Source: Streptococcus parasanguinis (lineage in GTDB: Bacteria; Bacillota; Bacilli; Lactobacillales; Streptococcaceae). From it: a stretch of DNA of 64,000 nt. Below are positions 40,063 to 48,331 of the stretch, one piece after another; within the stretch, counting starts at the first letter, position 1; each line of letters opens with the position of its first letter. The position numbers were made by a program, and so were the translations under genes. The DNA is taken from contig NZ_JALDUR010000003.1 of assembly GCF_023109675.1 (NCBI RefSeq), positions 62,001-126,000 on the forward strand, written 5' to 3'. Under the pieces are notes generated by a model. It was not told the origin of the DNA. It saw nothing but the letters and a program-made list of their open reading frames with translations, and did no database searches.

Positions 40063-42501
40063 ATGAAACAAGTAGAAGTAGCAAGTACAAGCATTAAAAC
40101 AGAATATTTTGGAAGCCTCACTGAACGCATGAATAAGTATCGTGAAGATGTCTTAAACAAGAAGCCTTATATCGACGCTGAACGTGCCGTTCTTGCAACT
40201 AAGGCATATGATCGTTATAAGGAACAACCAAATGTTCTTAAACGTGCCTATATGTTGAAAGAGATTCTTGAAAATATGACAATCTATATTGAGGATGAAT
40301 CCATGATTGCTGGAAACCAAGCATCCTCTAATAAAGATGCTCCGATCTTCCCAGAATATACTTTAGAGTTCGTTCTGAAGGAATTGGATCTTTTTGAAAA
40401 GCGGGATGGTGACGTCTTCTATATTACGGAAGAAACGAAAGAGCAGCTCCGTAGTATCGCACCGTTCTGGGAAAATAATAACTTACGTGCAAGAGCTGGA
40501 GCTCTTCTACCTGAAGAAGTATCTGTCTATATGGAAACAGGATTCTTCGGTATGGAAGGGAAGATGAATTCAGGAGATGCCCACTTAGCAGTCAATTATC
40601 AAAAATTATTGCAATATGGCTTGAAAGGTTTTGAAGAAAGAGCCCGCCAAGCTAAAGCAGCCCTAGATCTAACGGATCCAGCTAGCATTGATAAGTACCA
40701 TTTTTACGATTCTATCTTTATCGTAGTTGATGCTGTTAAGACCTATGCTCAACGATTTGTTGAACTTGCTAAACAACTTGCTGAGACAGCAACTCCTGAA
40801 CGTAAGAAGGAATTGCTTGAAATTGCAGAGATTTGCTCAAAAGTTCCATACGAGCCTGCAAGTACATTTGCAGAGGCTGTTCAGTCTGTTTGGTTTATCC
40901 AATGTATTCTTCAGATTGAATCAAATGGACACTCACTTTCATATGGCCGTTTTGACCAATATATGTATCCATACGTTAAAGCTGATTTGGAAAGTGGACG
41001 GGAAACTGAAGAGAGTATTGTTGAACGCTTGACCAACCTTTGGATTAAGACTATTACAATTAACAAAGTACGTAGTCAAGCACATACCTTCTCATCTGCA
41101 GGTAGTCCGCTTTATCAAAATGTTACGATTGGTGGTCAAACGCGTGATAAGAAAGACGCTGTTAACCCATTGTCTTATTTAGTGTTGAAGTCTGTTGCTC
41201 AAACTCACCTTCCTCAACCAAACTTAACTGTTCGTTACCATGCTGGTTTGGATGCCCGCTTCATGAACGAATGTATTGAAGTTATGAAGCTCGGATTCGG
41301 TATGCCTGCTTTCAATAATGATGAGATCATTATTCCATCCTTTATTTCAAAAGGCGTGCTTGAAGAAGATGCTTATGATTACAGTGCAATTGGTTGTGTA
41401 GAAACAGCTGTTCCAGGTAAGTGGGGATATCGCTGTACAGGTATGAGTTATATGAACTTCCCTAAAGTTTTGCTCATTACGATGAATGACGGAATCGATC
41501 CTGCTTCTGGCAAGCGCTTTGCACCAAGCTTTGGTCATTTTAAAGACATGAAGAGCTTCGATGAATTGCAAACAGCATGGGACAAGACCTTACGCCACTT
41601 AACCCGCATGAGTGTGATCGTAGAAAACTCTATCGACCTATCTCTTGAAAGAGAAGTGCCAGATATCCTCTGTTCAGCTTTGACAGATGACTGTATTGGA
41701 CGTGGAAAACACCTAAAAGAAGGTGGGGCTGTCTACGATTATATTTCTGGTTTACAAGTGGGTATTGCAAACTTATCCGATTCGCTTGCAGCGATCAAGA
41801 AACTGGTATTTGAAGAAGGGCGCTTAACACCACAAGAGCTATGGCATGCTCTGGAAACCGATTACGAGGGCGAACGTGGAAAAGAAATCCAAGAGATGCT
41901 TATCCATGATGCACCGAAGTATGGAAACGATGATGACTATGCAGACAGCTTAGTTCGAGAAGCATACGATATTTATGTGGATGAAATTGCTAAATATCCA
42001 AATACTCGCTATGGACGTGGGCCAATCGGTGGTATCCGTTACTCAGGTACATCTTCTATTTCAGCCAATGTAGGACAAGGTCGTGGAACATTAGCTACTC
42101 CGGACGGTCGTAATGCTGGAACTCCACTAGCAGAAGGATGCTCTCCATCCCACAATATGGACCAACATGGCCCAACATCTGTTCTAAAATCAGTTTCTAA
42201 ATTGCCAACAGATGAAATAGTTGGTGGTGTTTTACTGAACCAAAAAGTAAACCCACAAACTTTAGCCAAAGAAGAAGATAAATTAAAACTTATTGCTTTA
42301 CTCCGTACGTTCTTTAATCGTCTACATGGATACCATATTCAATATAATGTGGTTTCTAGAGAAACGTTATTAGATGCTCAAAAACATCCGGAAAAACACC
42401 GTGACTTAATTGTACGTGTTGCAGGCTACTCAGCTTTCTTCAATGTACTATCAAGAGCTACACAAGATGATATTATTGGACGGACAGAGCATACTCTATA
42501 G
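40063..42501 (+). CDS. pflD: Glycyl-radical enzyme with dehydratase-type GCVE site (PflD-like)
   Basis: 812 residues. The glycyl-radical motif RVAGYSAFF has Gly788 near the C-terminus. The active-site loop reads SAIGCVETAVPGK with thiyl Cys445 and Glu447. Pyruvate formate-lyase has two adjacent cysteines here, whereas the C-x-E pattern is that of eliminating enzymes such as glycerol dehydratase and choline lyase. I therefore do not call it a formate acetyltransferase. Gene context (PTS, F6P-aldolase-like, GldA) matches E. coli PflD clusters, for which a 1,5-anhydroglucitol-6-phosphate lyase role has been reported as I recall. Oxygen-sensitive; activated by the protein at 35160. Confidence 0.85.
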   Translation: MKQVEVASTSIKTEYFGSLTERMNKYREDVLNKKPYIDAERAVLATKAYDRYKEQPNVLKRAYMLKEILENMTIYIEDESMIAGNQASSNKDAPIFPEYTLEFVLKELDLFEKRDGDVFYITEETKEQLRSIAPFWENNNLRARAGALLPEEVSVYMETGFFGMEGKMNSGDAHLAVNYQKLLQYGLKGFEERARQAKAALDLTDPASIDKYHFYDSIFIVVDAVKTYAQRFVELAKQLAETATPERKKELLEIAEICSKVPYEPASTFAEAVQSVWFIQCILQIESNGHSLSYGRFDQYMYPYVKADLESGRETEESIVERLTNLWIKTITINKVRSQAHTFSSAGSPLYQNVTIGGQTRDKKDAVNPLSYLVLKSVAQTHLPQPNLTVRYHAGLDARFMNECIEVMKLGFGMPAFNNDEIIIPSFISKGVLEEDAYDYSAIGCVETAVPGKWGYRCTGMSYMNFPKVLLITMNDGIDPASGKRFAPSFGHFKDMKSFDELQTAWDKTLRHLTRMSVIVENSIDLSLEREVPDILCSALTDDCIGRGKHLKEGGAVYDYISGLQVGIANLSDSLAAIKKLVFEEGRLTPQELWHALETDYEGERGKEIQEMLIHDAPKYGNDDDYADSLVREAYDIYVDEIAKYPNTRYGRGPIGGIRYSGTSSISANVGQGRGTLATPDGRNAGTPLAEGCSPSHNMDQHGPTSVLKSVSKLPTDEIVGGVLLNQKVNPQTLAKEEDKLKLIALLRTFFNRLHGYHIQYNVVSRETLLDAQKHPEKHRDLIVRVAGYSAFFNVLSRATQDDIIGRTEHTL

Positions 42502-42516
42502 TAAAGAGGTATGTAT

Positions 42517-43185
42517 ATGGAATTTATGCTTGATACTTTAAATATAAATGAAATAAAAAAATGGGCTCGAGTGTTACCTCTTGCTGGGGTAACCTCTAAC
42601 CCAACAATTGCCAAAAAAGAAGGAGAAATCGATTTCTTTAAACGGATTCATGAGGTTCGGGAGATCATTGGTGAAGCTCCTTCTATCCATGTGCAAGTTG
42701 TTGCGAAAGATTATGACGGTATTTTAAAAGATGCTGCGAAAATTCGACAAGAATGTGGCGGAAATGTTTTTATTAAAGTTCCGGTTACTCCTGAGGGGTT
42801 GGCAGCTATCAAAACATTAAAATCAGAAGGTTATAAAATTACTGCAACCGCAATTTATACTGTATTTCAAGGTCTTTTGGCTATTGAAGCAGGCGCAGAT
42901 TACCTTGCTCCCTATTATAATCGAATGGAGAACTTGAATATTGATTCAGCACAGGTAATAGCACAATTGGCAGATTCAATCGAAAAAAATCAATCATCAA
43001 GCAAAATTCTAGCAGCATCCTTTAAGAATGTCGGTCAAGTCAATCGAGCATTCAAAGAAGGGGCACAAGCCATCACTGCTGGGGCTGATGTCTTTGAAGC
43101 GGCTTTTGGAATGCCGTCAATTGAAAAAGCGGTGAATGATTTTGCAAATGATTGGTCAGCTATTCATCATCAGAATATAATTTGA
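42517..43185 (+). CDS. fsa: Fructose-6-phosphate aldolase/transaldolase-like protein (Fsa/TalC)
   Basis: 222 residues from ATG 42517, 7 bases after AAGAGG. Small class I aldolase with Schiff-base Lys87 in [27 protein letters not shown] near the N-terminus and [14 protein letters not shown]. At this length it is of the Fsa rather than the full transaldolase type. Fsa enzymes make or cleave F6P and 1-deoxy-F6P, giving dihydroxyacetone or hydroxyacetone plus glyceraldehyde-3-phosphate. It sits 15 bases before gldA, whose enzyme can reduce the ketone product. Confidence 0.9.
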   Translation: MEFMLDTLNINEIKKWARVLPLAGVTSNPTIAKKEGEIDFFKRIHEVREIIGEAPSIHVQVVAKDYDGILKDAAKIRQECGGNVFIKVPVTPEGLAAIKTLKSEGYKITATAIYTVFQGLLAIEAGADYLAPYYNRMENLNIDSAQVIAQLADSIEKNQSSSKILAASFKNVGQVNRAFKEGAQAITAGADVFEAAFGMPSIEKAVNDFANDWSAIHHQNII

Positions 43186-43199
43186 TAAAGGAGGAGTAT

Positions 43200-44291
43200 A
43201 TGAGAAATTTTGCAAGTCCGTCACGTTACATTCAAGGGGAAAATGCCTTATTTGAAAATGCAAAACCTATTTTAGAACTGGGGAGTCATCCTGTATTACT
43301 ATGCGACTCAGTAGTCTATGAAATCGTAGGAGAACGATTTGAAAAATATCTCCTTCGGTATGGATTTACAGTCTTGCCAGTCTTCTTTAATGGAGAAGCT
43401 TCTGATAACGAAATCAATCGTGTGGTTAGTTTGGCAGAAGAAAATGGCTGTGATTTGGTCATTGGACTTGGTGGAGGAAAGACCATCGATAGTGCGAAAG
43501 CTATTGCCGATCTTTTAAAATCACCAGTTGTGATTGCTCCTACCATTGCCTCTACAGATGCTCCCGTTTCCGCTTTGTCAGTTATCTACACGGATGAAGG
43601 TGCCTTTGCTCGCTATATTTTTTATTCTAAAAACCCAGAATTGGTCTTGGTGGATAGCAAAGTCATCTCTCAAGCACCAAAACGTTTGCTCGCTTCTGGA
43701 ATCGCAGATGGATTAGCGACTTGGGTCGAAGCGCGTGCGGTAATGCAAGCCAATGGAAAAACCATGTTGGGTCAACGACAAACCTTAGCGGGTGTCGCCA
43801 TTGCACAACGTTGTGAAGAAACCTTATTTGCAGACGGTCTTCAAGCCATGGCTGCTTGTGAAGCCAAAGTCGTAACCCCTGCTCTTGAAAACATTATTGA
43901 AGCTAATACCCTTCTCAGTGGGATTGGATTTGAAAGTGGGGGATTAGCAGCTGCCCATGCCATCCATAATGGCTTTACTGCCCTTACTGGGGACATCCAC
44001 CATTTGACTCATGGTGAAAAAGTAGCCTATGGAACCTTGGTTCAATTGTTCTTGGAAAACCGTCCGAAGGAAGAATTGAACAAATACATTCGTTTCTATC
44101 AACAAATCGGTATGCCAACGACTCTGAAAGAAATGAATCTTGAAACTGCAAGTTATGAAGATCTTCTCAAAGTTGGTCAACAAGCCACCATCGAAGGAGA
44201 AACCATCCATCAAATGCCATTTGAAGTGAAGGCTTCTGATATTGCCCAAGCCATCGTAGCAGTAGATGCCTATGTTCAAGGTTTAGACTAA
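43200..44291 (+). CDS. gldA: GldA-type glycerol dehydrogenase (iron/zinc alcohol dehydrogenase family)
   Basis: 363 residues from ATG 43200, behind AAGGAGGAG. NAD-binding GLGGGKTIDSAKA, and metal ligands in SGIADGLATWVEA (Asp), AAAHAIHNGF (His) and HHLTHGEKVAYG (His). GldA interconverts glycerol and dihydroxyacetone and also reduces hydroxyacetone to 1,2-propanediol. As the last gene of the locus it would regenerate NAD+ by reducing the ketone released by the aldolase. Confidence 0.93.
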   Translation: MRNFASPSRYIQGENALFENAKPILELGSHPVLLCDSVVYEIVGERFEKYLLRYGFTVLPVFFNGEASDNEINRVVSLAEENGCDLVIGLGGGKTIDSAKAIADLLKSPVVIAPTIASTDAPVSALSVIYTDEGAFARYIFYSKNPELVLVDSKVISQAPKRLLASGIADGLATWVEARAVMQANGKTMLGQRQTLAGVAIAQRCEETLFADGLQAMAACEAKVVTPALENIIEANTLLSGIGFESGGLAAAHAIHNGFTALTGDIHHLTHGEKVAYGTLVQLFLENRPKEELNKYIRFYQQIGMPTTLKEMNLETASYEDLLKVGQQATIEGETIHQMPFEVKASDIAQAIVAVDAYVQGLD

Positions 44292-44404
44292 ATCAATATC
44301 TGTCATTCACAGATAATGTAGACAAACTGATTTTTTACATCAAACAAACTAATGGATGCCTAAAAAATTAAAATTAGATACTTTTTAAGGCTCATTAAAA
44401 AATA

Positions 44405-44549
44405 CTTAGGAACTTTCCGCCGTGAGAAAAGTGCCTGAAAACAATTGTTTCAGGCACTCGGGAGTTTTGAGACCTTAGGCTCAAAACTAAGTCATGGAAC
44501 TTCTTCGAAGTTCGCTGACGTCCGTACTCACCTAAGGAAAGTTTCTAAG
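44405..44549. repeat. Multi-branched inverted-repeat element after gldA
   Basis: Outer arms CTTAGGAACTTTCC (44405-44418) / GGAAAGTTTCTAAG (44536-44549) enclose three hairpins: GTGCCTGAAA / TTTCAGGCAC (44431-44457), AGTTTTGAG / CTCAAAACT (44463-44488) and GAACTTC / GAAGTTC (44497-44513). It would fold as a four-way junction in DNA or RNA. No coding potential. It resembles a small non-autonomous element; I do not recognise its family. Confidence 0.7.
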
Positions 44550-44568
44550 ATGGCTTTGTCGACAAACC

Positions 44569-44606
44569 AAGAACTCCCATACCTTATGGTAATGGGAGTT
44601 CTTTTT
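44569..44606 (+). terminator. Terminator downstream of gldA
   Basis: Perfect 12-bp stem AAGAACTCCCAT (44569-44580) / ATGGGAGTTCTT (44592-44603) and a short T run, next to the convergent dacA stop. Confidence 0.8.
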
Positions 44607-45920
44607 CTATTTTCTTCTTTTTGGATCGGTTTGTTTAAAGATCAGGTATAAAATTCCGGCAGGCAGGAAGCAGAAGAGCCACATGACATCGAGTCCCTTG
44701 CTTTTACTGCTAGAGGTCGTTGCTTTAGACTCACTTACAGCCACTCCCGGTTTAATGCTTGGAGATACCTGTTGCAAGCCGTTCTGAACGACTAGGCGGT
44801 TGTCTTCTAGTTTAAGGGCTGGCTTCGTCCCCTTCTTAACGGTCGCATAGAAGTCTTGCTTCAAGTGAATTGTCTTCCCGTCGATGGTATGATCGCCTGC
44901 AGAAAGGATTTTTTTATACTGGTAGTCTGCGAACATTTTCTCAGCCAAGGTATTCCCGATCTGATTGCGGTAACTTTCGGCGATCTCGACATCGTAGTTT
45001 CCAACCCCCAAAATGACTTCGATAATCCGCTGTTTACCCCGCTTGGTTGTCGCGGTGTAGTTGTAGTCAGCAGTTGGGCTGGATCCAGTTTTTAGTCCAT
45101 CTGTTCCTTTAAGGGCGAATTTTCCACCTTCGAGGGAAGTATTGTAGTTATCGTAGCTTTGCTCGTAGGGAGTTCCTTCCATGATCGTAGTGTGAGCTTG
45201 CTTGGTGTATTCCAACATTTCTGGCAGGTCGTTTACGATGTGATAAGCCAGAATAGACATGTCCCGCGCTGTGATTTCGTTATTCGCATTGACATCGTAG
45301 CGCTGAGGATTGTAGTAGCCCTGAAGGACCGAGATCATCGCCCCATTTGGATTGTGCCATTTAGTATGACTCATCCCCATTTCTTGTGCGTACTGATTCA
45401 TTAAGTCCAAAAACTTATCGGGATCATTGTCAGTGACGGCGTTGGCGAGCATAATCACGGCCGCACTGGAAGATGGAACAAAGAGCATCTTGATCAATTC
45501 CGATACCTTGTAGTCTACACCAGCTACAATAGGTGAATTACTTAAAAGGTTGTTTTCTGAGATGGCTTGGTCTGCCTCTGTTGCTGTGACCACGGTATCG
45601 TACTTGATCTTGCCTTCTTTGAGGGCCCGAAAGACAACATAGGCACTCATGAGCTTGGCCATGCTTCCTGAGTCCCGGACCGTGTCGATATTGTCTCCGT
45701 ACAAAATAGCTCCAGTATTGGCGTCGATGACGATATCAGCCTTAGGCTTGTAAAAATCATCCAATACCAGTCCAGCATCAGCTGCGATTTTCATGACATC
45801 TTCTTGCTGGTAGATGTCGTCCGCAAAAGCAGTGGAAATAGTGCCAAATGCCAAGACTCCTACAAGGAGGGACAAGAGGCTGTGTTTTAGTCGTTTGTGT
45901 AAATGTCTCCTATAATTCAT
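44607..45920 (-). CDS. dacA: D-alanyl-D-alanine carboxypeptidase DacA (PBP3-type)
   Basis: 437 residues from ATG 45920. Signal peptide LKHSLLSLLVGVLAFGTISTAFA, then class A low-molecular-mass PBP motifs: S86-M-A-K89, S121-E-N123 and KTG in GLKTGSSPTADYN. A C-terminal PBP5-type domain and a membrane anchor (MWLFCFLPAGILYLIF, then basic residues) follow. It trims the terminal D-Ala of peptidoglycan stem peptides. The frame also has ATG 45929, but a TATAAT -10 overlaps it, so translation must begin at or after 45920. Confidence 0.93.
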   Translation of the reverse strand: MNYRRHLHKRLKHSLLSLLVGVLAFGTISTAFADDIYQQEDVMKIAADAGLVLDDFYKPKADIVIDANTGAILYGDNIDTVRDSGSMAKLMSAYVVFRALKEGKIKYDTVVTATEADQAISENNLLSNSPIVAGVDYKVSELIKMLFVPSSSAAVIMLANAVTDNDPDKFLDLMNQYAQEMGMSHTKWHNPNGAMISVLQGYYNPQRYDVNANNEITARDMSILAYHIVNDLPEMLEYTKQAHTTIMEGTPYEQSYDNYNTSLEGGKFALKGTDGLKTGSSPTADYNYTATTKRGKQRIIEVILGVGNYDVEIAESYRNQIGNTLAEKMFADYQYKKILSAGDHTIDGKTIHLKQDFYATVKKGTKPALKLEDNRLVVQNGLQQVSPSIKPGVAVSESKATTSSSKSKGLDVMWLFCFLPAGILYLIFKQTDPKRRK

Positions 45921-45924
45921 AGAT

Positions 45925-45955
45925 TCCATTATATCATACAGGCCAGGGATTCAAC
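45925..45955 (-). promoter_or_regulatory. dacA promoter with extended -10 abutting the start codon
   Basis: On the minus strand: TTGAAT, a short 15-bp spacer, TGA-TATAAT extended -10, then GGAATCT and ATG (45920). Transcription should start at or beside the A of the start codon, leaving no room for an RBS. Confidence 0.55.
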
Positions 45956-46018
45956 TTGAAAAAATTCTAGAAAAAGAAGAAATTGAAAAAATAAAGAAGA
46001 AATAGAATAATTTCACAG

Positions 46019-46054
46019 TAAAAGCGTTTACATTTCCCTAGAAAGTGCTATAAT
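46019..46054 (+). promoter_or_regulatory. oppA promoter with overlapping cre-like box
   Basis: -35 TTTACA (46027-46032), 16-bp spacer, TGC-TATAAT extended -10 (46049-46054). TAAAAGCGTTTACA (46019-46032) matches the cre consensus 13/14 and covers the -35, predicting repression by CcpA. Confidence 0.7.
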
Positions 46055-46094
46055 TTAAATTGAGTATAACATTTTTTACAATGAGGTGATTTAT

Positions 46095-48061
46095 ATGAAC
46101 AAAGGGAAGGTACTCTTAGCTACCAGTTATCAGCTGGTGTACTGGCAGCCTGCTCAGGAGGGAAATCTAGTAGCTCTGGTGGTCAGACCTATAGCTATGT
46201 CTATACCCAGGATCCAGATACCTTAGACTACTCGATTTCTAATAAAAAATCGACTTCCGAGTTTACAGGAAATGCGATAGATGGCTTGTTGGAAGTGGAC
46301 AAGTACGGGAACTTGATCCCATCGCTTGCTAAAGACTGGACTGTTTCCAAGGATGGCTTGACCTATACTTATAAACTCCGTAAAGGGGTCAAATGGATGA
46401 CTTCTGAAGGGGAAGAATATGGAGAAGTCAAAGCCAAAGACTTTGTCACAGGCCTCAAACACGCGGCAGACAAGAAATCACAAGCGATTTACTTGGTCCA
46501 AAAATCTGTCAAAGGCTTGGATGATTATGTATCAGGGAAAACATCTGATTTCTCAACTGTTGGTATCAAAGCCATTGATGATTATACCGTTCAATATACC
46601 TTGAGCCAGCCTGAAAGCTTCTGGAATTCTAAGACCACGATGGGGATCCTGATGCCGGTCAACGAAGAATTCTTGAAATCCAAGGGAGATGATTACGGTC
46701 AAGGAACCTCTCCGTCTAGTATCCTCTACTGCGGACCTTATTTGATCAAATCCATTACTTCGAAATCTTCTGCGATATTAGAAAAAAATCCAACCTACTG
46801 GGATGCGGAAAATGTCAAGATCAGTAAAGTCAAACTGACCTATTATGATGGTCAAGACTCCGAGTCTCTGATCCGTGGATTTGATAACGGTGACTATACA
46901 GTTGCCTGTGTTTTCCCAAATGGTTCCAACTATAAGAGTGTAGAGAAGAAGCATAAGGACGACATCGTCTATACTGACCAAGGTTCCTCAACCTATAACC
47001 TTTCCTTCAACATTGACCGTCAGGCCTATGAAATCACAAAGAAGACCACGGATGCTCAAAAGGCCTCTACCAAGAAAGCAATCTTGAACAAGGACTTCCG
47101 TCAAGCTATTATGTTTGCCTTCAACCGCAAGGCTTATGTAGCGCAAACTAACGGGGAAGCGGGTGCCAATAAGGTGATCCGTAATACCTTTACGCCACCA
47201 AACTTTGTCCAAATCGATGGCAAACAATTTGGTGATGCAGTAGAAAAAGATTTAGAAGCTTATGGGGATGAATGGAAAGGGGTCTCTGTCGCAGATGGAA
47301 AAGACACCCTCTACAATCCAAGCAAGGCCAAAGAAGAGTTTGCCAAAGCTAAGGCAGAATTGCAGTCTCAAGGAGTTGAATTCCCAATTCATTTAGACCT
47401 TCCAACTTCTTCGACTTATACGGAAGGAATCAAACAAGCCCAATCCTTCAAACAGTCGATTGAATCTACATTGGGAGCAGAAAATATTGTCATCGATCTG
47501 AATATGGTTTCTGAGGATGATCTTCAACGAGTGACTTACTTTGCTGAAAATGCTTCCCAACAAGACTGGGATCTAAACAATAACTTGGGCTGGGGACCAG
47601 ACTATACGGACCCATCTTCTTACATCGACATCACCAGTGGTAAATCTGGTGAAAATGCCAATTCTTACTTTGGATTCGATGCTGGTACGGATAATGCGGC
47701 GGCAAAAGCAGCTGGCTTTGATGAGTACAATCAATTAATTGAAGACGCTCAAAAAGAAAACACAGATGTCAACAAGCGTTATGAAAAATATGCTGCGGCT
47801 CAAGCTTGGTTGACCGATAGTGCCCTCTTGATTCCGATTCATTCGGATGGAGCTTCTCCAGTCGTTCGTAAGACTGTACCATACTCTGCAGCCTTTGCTT
47901 GGACCGGCCACAAGGGTCAAACCTTTAACTATAAGTATTTAGAAGTTCAAGACAAGGTCGTAGCGGCGAAAGACTACGACAAAGCGCGTGAACAATGGAA
48001 GAAAGAAAAAGAAAAATCCAATAAAAAAGCGCAAGAAGAACTTGAAAAGCATGTGAAATAG
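46095..48061 (+). pseudogene. Oligopeptide-binding lipoprotein (AmiA/AliA/OppA type) with frameshifted signal peptide
   Basis: A ~650-residue SBP_bac_5 protein. ATG 46095 behind GAGGTGA gives MNKGKVLLATS and then runs out of frame. The -1-shifted frame continues with LSAGVLAACSGG (lipobox LAAC) and the whole mature domain (QTYSYVYTQDPDTLDYSI onward; RQAIMFAFNR; LNNNLGWGPDYTDPSSYID). One missing base, probably a T in AGTTTA at ~46127, explains it. A remnant could be made from ATG 46286 without signal or lipid anchor. No opp permeases are adjacent, as for the orphan binding proteins AliA/AliB. A phase-variable site, real mutation or sequencing error are all possible. Confidence 0.8.
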
Positions 48062-48085
48062 ACTTTTCTTAGCGAAAACAGGAAG

Positions 48086-48262
48086 GGGGAGTGGGAAAGA
48101 ACTCGGACTGGATGAAAAGAGTTCGTTTTCCCACCCCCACACAGTTGATTAGGTCATCTTTGGAGCTTAAAAAGCGAACAAAGATGCCAATCAACCACTG
48201 CGTCATACTGTTATTTCTATCAAGCATCGAAGGCTGGACAGTTTTTGCCCAGTCTCTTTTTC
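48086..48262 (+). repeat. ~180-bp terminator-bearing dispersed repeat, copy 3 (diverged)
   Basis: Same architecture as 9650-9833: first hairpin GTGGGAAAGAACTC...GTTTTCCCAC, central pair GTTGATTAGG.../...CCAATCAACCACTGCGTC, and final hairpin GGCTGGaCA / TGcCCAGTC with T5. Sequence identity is clearly lower than between copies 1 and 2. It lies 3' of the oppA-type gene. Confidence 0.7.
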
Positions 48263-48331
48263 TTTGCCGGAACCTTTAAAAATCGCCTAAAAATGGTATA
48301 ATAGGAGCATCACGAAAATTGGAGAGACGCT

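Noticed and set aside
40063..42501. Pyruvate formate-lyase (main fermentation enzyme)
   Set aside because: The Cys-Cys active-site pair is missing; the site reads GCVE and the neighbours are a PTS, an aldolase and GldA.
46286..48061. Intact cytoplasmic protein starting at ATG 46286
   Set aside because: The in-frame upstream sequence encodes a perfect lipobox and mature N-terminus, so the gene is better read as a frameshifted lipoprotein gene.
48262..48331. T-box riboswitch before leuS
   Set aside because: Only ~70 bases lie between the repeat element and ATG, with no AGGGTGG-type T-box sequence or specifier stem.
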